Origin: Yoonia sediminilitoris | GTDB lineage: Bacteria > Pseudomonadota > Alphaproteobacteria > Rhodobacterales > Rhodobacteraceae | DNA length: 64,000 nt | Reading direction: 5' to 3' | Assembly (NCBI RefSeq): GCF_003058085.1 | Contig: NZ_QBUD01000012.1 | Span: forward strand, 62,001 to 126,000 | In this document: piece after piece, positions 1 to 6,697 of the stretch | How positions within the stretch are numbered: position 1 is the stretch's first letter | How the letters are laid out: each line of letters begins with the position of its first letter | Made by a program: the position numbers and the translations under genes | The notes under the pieces: generated by a model | The model's database searches: none | The model's input: only the letters and a program-made list of their open reading frames with translations | Told to the model about the DNA's origin: nothing

Positions 1-2
1 AG

Positions 3-290
3 GGCGTCTATGGCGGCTATCAGTCGTGGGTTGACCGCGCAGGCCGCTTCCGGTCACTTGGCGATGGACAGGTGGATTTCGCGGCGATTTTTTCCAAGAT
101 GGCCGCAAATGACTTCGACGGCTGGGCCGTGGTTGAGTGGGAATGTGCGATCAAACACCCCGAGGACGGTGCCCGCGAAGGTGCGCAATTCGTCAAGGAT
201 CACATTATTCGCGTGACCGAGCGCGCATTTGACGATTTTGCCGGTGCAGGTACAGACGACGCGGCCAACCGCAAGATGCTGGGGATTTGA
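3..290 (+). CDS. Sugar phosphate isomerase/epimerase, C-terminal part (cut by window edge)
   Basis: The reading frame is open from base 3 to a TGA at 288-290 and gives about 95 residues with no start inside the window. The tail resembles the C-terminal end of TIM-barrel xylose-isomerase-like epimerases: a GGYQSW stretch, then F-A-A-I-F and WAVVEWECAIKHPEDGA, where barrel and metal-site residues of this family lie. It ends four bases before a Gfo/Idh/MocA oxidoreductase. That pairing is common in carbohydrate or inositol catabolic operons, so the two probably act on the same sugar. The substrate cannot be told. Family confidence is moderate because only the last third is visible. Confidence 0.7.
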   Translation, partial: GVYGGYQSWVDRAGRFRSLGDGQVDFAAIFSKMAANDFDGWAVVEWECAIKHPEDGAREGAQFVKDHIIRVTERAFDDFAGAGTDDAANRKMLGI

Positions 291-294
291 TCAG

Positions 295-1437
295 ATGGCA
301 CAATTGAAACTTGGCATGGTTGGCGGCGGAAACGATGCGTTCATCGGCGGGGTCCACCGGATTGCCAGCCGCATTGATGACCGCTGGCGACTGGTCGCGG
401 GGGCGCTGTCATCCACGCCCGAGAAATCAAAGGCTTCAGGGGCCGCGCTGGGCTTGGATGCTGACCGCTGCTATGCCGATTTCGCGGAAATGGCCGCAGC
501 AGAGGCAGCCCGCCCCGACGGGATTGATGCGGTCGCGATTGTCACCCCGAACCACATGCATTTTCCCCCCGCCAAGGCGTTTCTTGACCGCGGCATTCAC
601 GTGATCTGTGACAAACCGCTGACTGCGACCATGGAAGATGCGCAGGCGATGGCCGCTGCGGTGGAAGCGTCAGAGGCGCTGTTTTTCCTGACCCACAATT
701 ACACCGGCTACCCGATGGTCCGGCAGGCGCAGGCGATGATTGCGGCGGGCGAGATAGGCAAGTTGCGTGTTGTGCAAGTTGAATATCCGCAGGATTGGTT
801 GACGATCGCGCAGGAAGATACCGGGCTGAAGCAGGCCGAATGGCGGACTGATCCCGCGCGGTCGGGTGCAGGCGGATCAATTGGGGATATCGGCACGCAC
901 GCCTATAATCTGGCTTGTTTCGTGACGGGTCTGCAGGCCACTGAACTGGCCGCTGATCTGCACTCCTTTGTGCCGGGGCGTCTGCTTGACGACAACGCGC
1001 ATATCATGTTGCGATTCGACGGCGGCGCGCGGGGCATGTTGTGGTCAAGTCAGGTGGCGCCCGGGCATGAAAACGGCCTGAAATTGCGCGTTTTTGGCGA
1101 AACCGGCGGGCTGGAGTGGTGCCAAGAAGACCCCAATTACCTATGGCATACGCCCTTTGGCGAACCCAAACGCCTGCTGACCCGCAACGGGGCAGGGTCA
1201 GGCCCGCAGGCGGCTGCCATGTCGCGCATCCCCGGCGGCCATCCCGAAGGCTATCTGGAAGGGTTTGCTAACATCTACAGCGGTGCTGCCGACGCCATCG
1301 CGGCGTTGCGCGATGGCAAGCCTTTGCCAGAAGAAACTGCACTTTTACCCGGCATACAGGCTGGACTGGACGGGATGGCTTTTATCGCGGCGTGTGTGCA
1401 GTCCTCGGCGGAAAACGCAGGCTGGGAGCGACTGTGA
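295..1437 (+). CDS. Gfo/Idh/MocA family oxidoreductase
   Basis: A 380-residue NAD(P)-dependent sugar or inositol dehydrogenase-type protein. The N-terminal Rossmann fold starts with GMVGGG at residues 6-11. A C-D-K-P variant of the family E-K-P motif follows near residue 105, and the G-D-I-G-T-H motif near 200 carries the conserved His of the catalytic site. I chose the ATG at 295: it lies just after the upstream stop (290), is preceded by a GGGGA stretch, and gives the family's usual N-terminus, whereas the longer frame overlaps the upstream gene. It is co-transcribed with the epimerase fragment before it. The exact substrate is unknown. Confidence 0.85.
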   Translation: MAQLKLGMVGGGNDAFIGGVHRIASRIDDRWRLVAGALSSTPEKSKASGAALGLDADRCYADFAEMAAAEAARPDGIDAVAIVTPNHMHFPPAKAFLDRGIHVICDKPLTATMEDAQAMAAAVEASEALFFLTHNYTGYPMVRQAQAMIAAGEIGKLRVVQVEYPQDWLTIAQEDTGLKQAEWRTDPARSGAGGSIGDIGTHAYNLACFVTGLQATELAADLHSFVPGRLLDDNAHIMLRFDGGARGMLWSSQVAPGHENGLKLRVFGETGGLEWCQEDPNYLWHTPFGEPKRLLTRNGAGSGPQAAAMSRIPGGHPEGYLEGFANIYSGAADAIAALRDGKPLPEETALLPGIQAGLDGMAFIAACVQSSAENAGWERL

Positions 1438-1440
1438 CGC

Positions 1441-1490
1441 ACGGGGAATCCCCGTTGCGGTCAACATACCCAAGCGGGGCAACCTGCCCG
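1441..1490. terminator. Pair of hairpins between convergent genes
   Basis: Two inverted repeats fill the 60-base gap between the oxidoreductase and the convergent secreted-protein gene: ACGGGGAATCCCCGT at 1441-1455 and GGGCA-ACC-TGCCC at 1477-1489. Neither has a long T-run, so they may act as weak bidirectional terminators or 3'-end stabilisers. Confidence 0.45.
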
Positions 1491-1497
1491 TGATCCG

Positions 1498-2172
1498 CTA
1501 TTCGCATCCACCGTCAGCCCAGACACGCAAGTTTTGTTTGAACGTGCCGCCGTAGGGGTGCTGTTTTGTCAGATTGGCCGATCCGGCCTCGGACAGATAG
1601 GTGTTCGCCTGCGTGCACAGGTTAGCTTGCTCCCACTGATGGCAGGCCGAACACTCTTCGTTCTTCCAGTAACTTTCGGGAAGCCCTTCGACAGGCGGGA
1701 AAAGCGGGCTGCCTTTGATCAACTCTTCCAGTGACTTTCCAACAATCGCAGCATCGCCTTGGGTCAACGGCGCTGAAAATGACACGGCCACAGGCTCTGC
1801 GGTTGGCGTGCTCTCGGCCCTAACTCCAGCTTCGTCCTGGGCCTGCGGTTCTTGCGTTGCTGGCATGGTTTCCGCGACATCGGGTTCGGCGTTTTGTGAG
1901 CCGCGTTCTGCAGCCAGAGCGTCAACAAAGAGATCTCTGGCTTGTGACGCGAATTCACTTTGTGGGTATTTATTCAGGAACATCAGGATATCTGTCGACG
2001 TGGCACCATTTTCGATCTGCTGCCAGGCGGCCAGTTCATCGGCTTGGTTGATCAGAATGGGTTTCAGCGTTTTGATCGACGTGTCGCTGACCACTGTTGG
2101 CCGTTCCCCCGCCTCAGCAATGCTGATTGACAGTAGTAGTGCACCACACAGAGCAGTGTTTAGCTTTACCAT
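1498..2172 (-). CDS. Secreted protein with a single CxxCH motif (possible mono-haem protein)
   Basis: A 224-residue protein of unrecognised family. The ATG at 2172 is chosen because GGAGG lies six bases upstream; a longer frame to 2208 lacks this. Residues 1-20 form a signal peptide ending in I-A-E-A-G. The middle (about 90-140) is rich in E, P, Q, A and T and looks like a disordered linker. Near residues 174-178 there is C-S-A-C-H, the classical haem c attachment motif, followed by further Cys (N-L-C, final G-G-C-E). The signal peptide is compatible with periplasmic cytochrome c maturation, but one CxxCH alone does not prove haem binding; the extra Cys could instead form disulphides. It is divergent from a YceI-OmpA protein, suggesting an envelope role. 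Confidence 0.6.
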   Translation of the reverse strand: MVKLNTALCGALLLSISIAEAGERPTVVSDTSIKTLKPILINQADELAAWQQIENGATSTDILMFLNKYPQSEFASQARDLFVDALAAERGSQNAEPDVAETMPATQEPQAQDEAGVRAESTPTAEPVAVSFSAPLTQGDAAIVGKSLEELIKGSPLFPPVEGLPESYWKNEECSACHQWEQANLCTQANTYLSEAGSANLTKQHPYGGTFKQNLRVWADGGCE

Positions 2173-2434
2173 TCGTACCTCCAAAAACCGCGTCACACGG
2201 TTTATCATCTGTCAGCATTCAAAACTATAAGGTAATGCTAGCTGGAACATTGCAATATGTTCAACGGCATTGTCAGATTATGAACATATTGTCGCCAAAT
2301 TTATTCGATTTTACAGTATTGAAGCGAATCCAGCAACATTGTTGGCCCGAGGTATCCTCCTCCTGGGTGGATTTTGCGCAGGACGCAGCATGCAATCGTC
2401 AACGATAGGCTGACGCCTCATTTGGAGAGACAGA
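2173..2434. promoter_or_regulatory. Divergent intergenic region
   Basis: 262 bases between two divergent envelope genes. It is noticeably AT-rich between 2216 and 2340 compared with its surroundings and must hold both promoters. It also contains GGAGG (six bases from the ATG at 2172) and GGAGAG before the GTG at 2435. No clear -35/-10 pair can be assigned by eye. Confidence 0.4.
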
Positions 2435-3523
2435 GTGTTACAAGGGAAATTTCCGAAAATTACCGACTGGCGGTCCGCGCTCGTAGCAGGGCTTTTGCTG
2501 ACGGTGCCTCAATCCATCATGGCGCAAGATAATATTTTCGCGCCGGGATGGATCATGGACAATGAAACATCGGCGCTGCGGTTCCAGTCTGTGAAAAACG
2601 TTACAAAGGTCGAATCCAGCACATTCGGGACCTATATCGGCACGATTGATGACTCTGGCTTTGCCACTGTGCGTGTTTTGCTGGACTCGGTTGATACAAA
2701 GGTTGATTTGCGCAATGTGCGCATGCGCTTCTTGTTGTTTGAAACATTCCAGTTTCCCGAGGCCGTGATCACGATGCAGATTGACCCAGCACAGCTGGCC
2801 GATCTGGAAGAGGTGCGGCGCAAGGTCTTTACGACATCGTATACGATTGAATTGCATGGTGTGTCATCCACCCGCGAAGCCGAAATTGCGGTGACATTGC
2901 TGGGTGACGACAAGGTTTCGGTAACGTCAGCCACGCCGATTTCGCTGCCGACCGCAGACTTCAACCTGGATGCGGGTGTCGCCAAACTGGAGGACGCGGC
3001 CAAGGTCGTTATTATTCCATCTGCAACTGTGACGTTCGACTTTACCTTCGATCGCGCAGCTTCGGCAGAGGAATATGCAGCAACCACAGCGGCCATCGCG
3101 CAGGAAACCGGATTTGACACGGTGGCGATGGAAGAAGAAGGCGACTTTTCCGTGGAAGCCTGCAAGGGCCGTTTCGAGATCATGTCGCGGACCGACAACA
3201 TCAATTTTGCGCGCGGCAGTGCGGCTTTGGACGATACCAGTGGTTCATTGCTTGACAGTATTGCCGGGATCATCGCGCGCTGCCCGGATCTGGTTATTCA
3301 GATCGGTGGGCATACGGATTCTGACGGGAGTGCTGCGCTGAACCAGTCGCTGTCAGAGGCGCGGGCGCAGTCAGTGCGGGCCTATCTGCTGGACGTTGGT
3401 ACCGATGCAGAACGCATCACCTCTGTTGGTTTCGGTGAGGCATCGCCGCTTGTGCCAAACGATTCAGCCGAGAACAAACGGCGCAACCGCCGGATCGAAT
3501 TTACGGTTGTCGAAAGCGAATAA
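2435..3523 (+). CDS. YceI-like domain fused to OmpA C-terminal domain, exported
   Basis: A 362-residue exported protein starting at GTG with GGAGAG upstream. Residues 1-30 are a signal peptide (cleavage likely after M-A-Q). Residues 35-215 look like a YceI-type lipocalin fold: S-A-L-R-F-Q-S-V-K, then F-G-T-Y-I-G-T-I, and an F-D-F-T-F-D strand. Residues about 240-362 are an OmpA/MotB peptidoglycan-binding domain: F-A-R-G-S-A-A-L-D, G-H-T-D-S-D-G, L-S-E-A-R-A and N-K-R-R-N-R-R-I-E-F, which includes the Asp and Arg that bind diaminopimelate. It probably anchors a lipid- or isoprenoid-binding domain to the cell wall. The substrate is unknown. Confidence 0.8.
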   Translation: MLQGKFPKITDWRSALVAGLLLTVPQSIMAQDNIFAPGWIMDNETSALRFQSVKNVTKVESSTFGTYIGTIDDSGFATVRVLLDSVDTKVDLRNVRMRFLLFETFQFPEAVITMQIDPAQLADLEEVRRKVFTTSYTIELHGVSSTREAEIAVTLLGDDKVSVTSATPISLPTADFNLDAGVAKLEDAAKVVIIPSATVTFDFTFDRAASAEEYAATTAAIAQETGFDTVAMEEEGDFSVEACKGRFEIMSRTDNINFARGSAALDDTSGSLLDSIAGIIARCPDLVIQIGGHTDSDGSAALNQSLSEARAQSVRAYLLDVGTDAERITSVGFGEASPLVPNDSAENKRRNRRIEFTVVESE

Positions 3524-3835
3524 GCCCAACCAAGCTGGCGCCCCCTTGATCCGGTGCGCCAGCCAAAGACTGCCCGGCATTTGCGGCGCGTGATACCGCT
3601 GGAACGCGATGACCTTTGTTTCGGCTTGCGCTGCAAGCCGACCGACCGGGGGCGTTGCCCCCGGACCCCCAGGATACTTTTGGCCACAAGAAACTGATAT
3701 GTGCGCCGCCGTCTGGCAGGTTGAAACGCAATGGCCATCTGATTGCCGCAACCGAGCCGGCTTTTCCTTGCTTTTCAAGCCCGGCAACAATCCCTAAAAG
3801 GGCGCTCATTCGCCCAGCTATCTGGATTATGCCCC
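3524..3835. repeat. Gene-free stretch with tandem perfect hairpins
   Basis: No credible gene. After the OmpA-type gene come CTGGCGC/GCGCCAG (3535-3541 with 3556-3562), then two perfect 8-bp stems with 3-base loops: CGGCTTGC-GCT-GCAAGCCG at 3622-3640 and CCGGGGGC-GTT-GCCCCCGG at 3646-3664, followed by ACCCCCAGGATACTTTT. The last block resembles a short GC-rich palindrome I recall as frequent between Rhodobacteraceae genes (family knowledge, not checked). It may act as a terminator or REP-like unit. The rest (3680-3835) holds nothing recognisable. Confidence 0.5.
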
Positions 3836-4336
3836 GTGGATGCAAAATCGCCGCCCCCGTCTGATGTGCTTTCGCTGTCGATTGACAGCGAGGAGGCGAC
3901 CGTGCGCCTTGCACAGGCGCTTGCCCCGCATCTGGGGCCGTCCGATATTGTGCTGCTGGATGGCGCACTGGCGGCTGGCAAGACATTCTTTGTCAGGGCC
4001 TTGGTAGATTGTCTGAAGACTGACGATCATGTTTCAAGCCCGACATATACAATCGCCAACATTTACCAGACCGCCATCTGCGATGTGCTGCATGTGGATG
4101 CCTACCGGCTTTCAGATGCGCAGGAGTTTTACAATCTGGGCCTTGATACACAGATTGACGAGTCAATCTGCCTGATCGAATGGGGGTCCCGGATCGCGCC
4201 CGCATTTGATGAATATCTTCAAATTTCGATTGCATTCGCTGATGATGCTGATGATGCGCGCATCTTCGAGATATCCCATGTTGGCAGGCGGTGGCCGGAT
4301 GTGATCGGCGCTTTGAAAACGGAATCCGCGGACTGA
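3836..4336 (+). CDS. tsaE: tRNA t6A biosynthesis ATPase TsaE
   Basis: A 166-residue P-loop ATPase that drives the TsaB-TsaD complex during N6-threonylcarbamoyladenosine formation on ANN-decoding tRNAs. The Walker A is G-A-L-A-A-G-K-T at residues 43-50, with Ala where most TsaE have Gly (GDLGAGKT). The S-P-T-Y-T motif near residue 68 (switch-like region), H-V-D-A-Y-R-L near 87 and L-I-E-W-G near 112 are diagnostic. A GTG at 3836 gives the usual length; a longer frame to 3743 would run into the hairpin region and looks non-coding. It overlaps tsaB by one base (TGATG), so the two are translationally coupled. Confidence 0.9.
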   Translation: MDAKSPPPSDVLSLSIDSEEATVRLAQALAPHLGPSDIVLLDGALAAGKTFFVRALVDCLKTDDHVSSPTYTIANIYQTAICDVLHVDAYRLSDAQEFYNLGLDTQIDESICLIEWGSRIAPAFDEYLQISIAFADDADDARIFEISHVGRRWPDVIGALKTESAD

Positions 4337-4980
4337 TGGCCCAACTAACACTTCTTTTGCAGAATTCGTCTGGCCAGCTTGGCGTGGGTATCGCCGAAGG
4401 CGAGCGTTTGCTCTTTGACAGCAGTGTGGACAGTTCCCTGACCGCATCACGCAATGTGCTCGAGCATCTTGAGTCCGCCAGATCGCAACTTGGCCAATCG
4501 CTTGACGATATGGGCGAAATCTTTGTTGATGTTGGTCCGGGCGGGTTAGGGGCGACCCGCACGACTGCCGCATTTGCCAATGCCTTGGCCTATGCCAAGG
4601 GCATAGCCGTCACAGGGGTCAATGCCTTTTCACTGATCGGCTCGCATGTGGCCCGCAGCACCGACAGGCCTGTCATTTGCATCCGGCATGCCGCCCGCCC
4701 GCATTTCTATGTCGGGCGCTTTGAAGATGGCCGGTTGCATGATTTCGCCTTTCTGGAAAAGCAGGCGGTTCTGGATCTTGTGACGCGGACGCGCGATAGC
4801 GCCGTTTTTGCGGGCAAGTTCAAGTTTGGTCCCGATGATGTGGGGATCGCACCGCCCTCGGTCGCGAATGCGGCTTCGATGCTGTCATTTTTATTGTTCG
4901 CCCGTAGTGTGGATCACCCCTCGCGCGGGGCGGCGCGGGTTTTCCCCATTACGGAAAGTCTTGAGGCGCACTATCTGTGA
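4336..4980 (+). CDS. tsaB: tRNA t6A biosynthesis protein TsaB
   Basis: A 214-residue ASKHA-fold protein that dimerises with TsaD and is needed for its activity. Visible family features are the N-terminal LLLQNSSG strand and, near residue 65, V-D-V-G-P-G-G-L-G-A-T-R (family G-P-G-S-F-T-G-x-R). A-F-A-N-A-L-A-Y-A-K-G-I follows. The family S-F-T is replaced by G-L-G-A-T, a mild variant. The start at 4336 shares its A with the tsaE stop. Second gene of a four-gene t6A cluster. Confidence 0.88.
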   Translation: MAQLTLLLQNSSGQLGVGIAEGERLLFDSSVDSSLTASRNVLEHLESARSQLGQSLDDMGEIFVDVGPGGLGATRTTAAFANALAYAKGIAVTGVNAFSLIGSHVARSTDRPVICIRHAARPHFYVGRFEDGRLHDFAFLEKQAVLDLVTRTRDSAVFAGKFKFGPDDVGIAPPSVANAASMLSFLLFARSVDHPSRGAARVFPITESLEAHYL

Positions 4981-4990
4981 TCCTATTGCT

Positions 4991-5620
4991 ATGGAAATGA
5001 ACCCGATGACTGATGATATGACCGATGTTGAAAAAGCAATTGCCAGCCTGCGCAATGGCGGCGTTGTCTTGCTGCCAACGGATACGGTTTACGGCCTTGC
5101 CGTTCTGCCAAGCGACGGTGACGCGGTTGACAAGCTTTACCGACTCAAGCAGCGGCCCCGGGCGCGGTCCCTGCCTGTCATGGTTGCCGATCAGGGGCAG
5201 ATTGTGCAGTTGGGGATGAAACTGAACGACCGGATCACGCGCCTTCTTGCCAGCGATTTGGTGCCCGGTGCGCTGACCATCGTCGGCGAACTGGACAAGA
5301 GCGTTGCCCCCGCCTGGCTGTCTGATCGTGATGAAGTCGCGGTGCGTATTCCCGACAATGCGGTGTTGCTGACTTTGCTGACAAGAGTGGGGCCATTGCT
5401 TGTCACCAGTGCCAACCTGCATGGTGCGCCGACCGCCACAAATGCGGCGGACGTGTTGGCACAGCTGAATGGCGCGCCTGATTTTGTGGTTGAAGGGGCA
5501 GTGTCGTCAGATGTGCCATCCACGCTGGTGAACTGTCGCCACGATCCGGTGACTATCGAACGGCAAGGCGCCATCCCGCGGGCGAACATCACGCAACTGG
5601 TTGACGTACAGCATGACTGA
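4991..5620 (+). CDS. tsaC: L-threonylcarbamoyladenylate synthase (TsaC/Sua5 family)
   Basis: A 209-residue YrdC-domain enzyme that makes threonylcarbamoyl-AMP from threonine, bicarbonate and ATP. The family opening L-P-T-D-T-V-Y-G-L is at about residues 27-35, followed by Y-R-L-K-Q-R-P-x-x-R-S-L-P-V, close to the canonical KxRP...PLP motif that binds the nucleotide, and by S-A-N-L-H-G near residue 140. This is the short TsaC form without the extra Sua5 domain. Start: ATG at 4991 is the first after tsaB; ATGs at 4997 and 5006 are also possible and no strong ribosome site separates them. It overlaps tsaD by eight bases. Confidence 0.9.
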   Translation: MEMNPMTDDMTDVEKAIASLRNGGVVLLPTDTVYGLAVLPSDGDAVDKLYRLKQRPRARSLPVMVADQGQIVQLGMKLNDRITRLLASDLVPGALTIVGELDKSVAPAWLSDRDEVAVRIPDNAVLLTLLTRVGPLLVTSANLHGAPTATNAADVLAQLNGAPDFVVEGAVSSDVPSTLVNCRHDPVTIERQGAIPRANITQLVDVQHD

Positions 5621-6605
5621 CTTTGTCCTTGGAATTGAAACCTCCTGCGACGATACGGCGATTGCGCTGGTGGACCGCGACGGCAATGTCGCAGGCGCGA
5701 AAACTGTCGCCCAGTTTGACATTCACGCCGAATTTGGTGGCGTCTATCCGGAGCTTGCAAGCCGCGCCCACCTGGAGGCGATCCTGCCCACGGTAGACAG
5801 TGTGCTTGGCGCAACAGGCGTGTTGCTGGCGGACATCAAGGCCATTGGCGTGACCCGCGGGCCGGGGCTGATCGGGTCCTTGCTGGTGGGGCTGTCGACC
5901 GTGCAGGCACTTAGCTTTGCCTGGGGCAAGCCTGCCATCGGGATCAATCACCTGCGCGGCCATCTGCGCAGCGTCGATCTGGAGGAAAAGCGTTTGACCT
6001 ATCCCGCGTTGGTTCTGCTGGTGTCGGGGGGCCATACGCTGTTGGCCTATTCAAAAGACAAATGGTCGTTTGAATTGCTGGGCACGACACGCGACGACTC
6101 TGTTGGTGAATCCTATGACAAGGTGGCCCGGATGCTGGGCTTGGGCATGCCCGGCGGACCGGCGGTGGACATTTGCGCAAAGCAGGGCAACCCTGCGATC
6201 CGCTTCCCGAAGCCGATGATCAAGGAAGGCTATGAGTTTTCATTCTCGGGACTGAAATCCAGCGTTGCCCGCCATTTGGAAAACAATCCTGATTTTGACG
6301 TCAACGACGTGTCTGCTTCATTTGTGGCGTCATGCCTTGCGGTCCTGTCCACCAAAGTGACGCGGGCCATCAAAGAATACAAACCGGCCAGTTTCGCTGT
6401 CGTGGGGGGCGTGGCAGCGAGCCCGCAAGTCCGGCAGGCGATGCAGGACATCGCGACAAAAGAAGGGGTTTGCCTGTGTCTGCCGCCGCTCAAATGGGCC
6501 ACTGACAATGCCGCCATGATTGCGTTGGCGACGTGGGACTATCTCGATCAGGATATCCAGACAGGGCTGGAACCGAAGCCAAACCTGCGTTTGGGGGATG
6601 CCTAA
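5613..6605 (+). CDS. tsaD: tRNA N6-adenosine threonylcarbamoyltransferase TsaD
   Basis: A 330-residue metalloprotein that transfers the threonylcarbamoyl group to A37 of tRNA. It opens with L-G-I-E-T-S-C-D-D-T, the family signature. Metal-binding His are in H-L-R-G-H at residues 113-117. V-S-G-G-H-T (about 141-146), F-S-F-S-G-L-K-S (near 210) and the final A-T-D-N-A-A-M-I-A, with the third metal ligand Asp, are all present, so it looks fully functional. The ATG at 5613 is preferred over the upstream in-frame TTG at 5601 because it gives the canonical N-terminus. It closes the tsaE-B-C-D cluster. Confidence 0.95.
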   Translation: MTDFVLGIETSCDDTAIALVDRDGNVAGAKTVAQFDIHAEFGGVYPELASRAHLEAILPTVDSVLGATGVLLADIKAIGVTRGPGLIGSLLVGLSTVQALSFAWGKPAIGINHLRGHLRSVDLEEKRLTYPALVLLVSGGHTLLAYSKDKWSFELLGTTRDDSVGESYDKVARMLGLGMPGGPAVDICAKQGNPAIRFPKPMIKEGYEFSFSGLKSSVARHLENNPDFDVNDVSASFVASCLAVLSTKVTRAIKEYKPASFAVVGGVAASPQVRQAMQDIATKEGVCLCLPPLKWATDNAAMIALATWDYLDQDIQTGLEPKPNLRLGDA

Positions 6606-6697
6606 GGCATTTCACGAAAAACATGCCATAACAGGGCTTGGCCTGACGCCAGCGGGACGCTATCACAATCATCCCCAATGACCTCAGAAAGCCAGCC

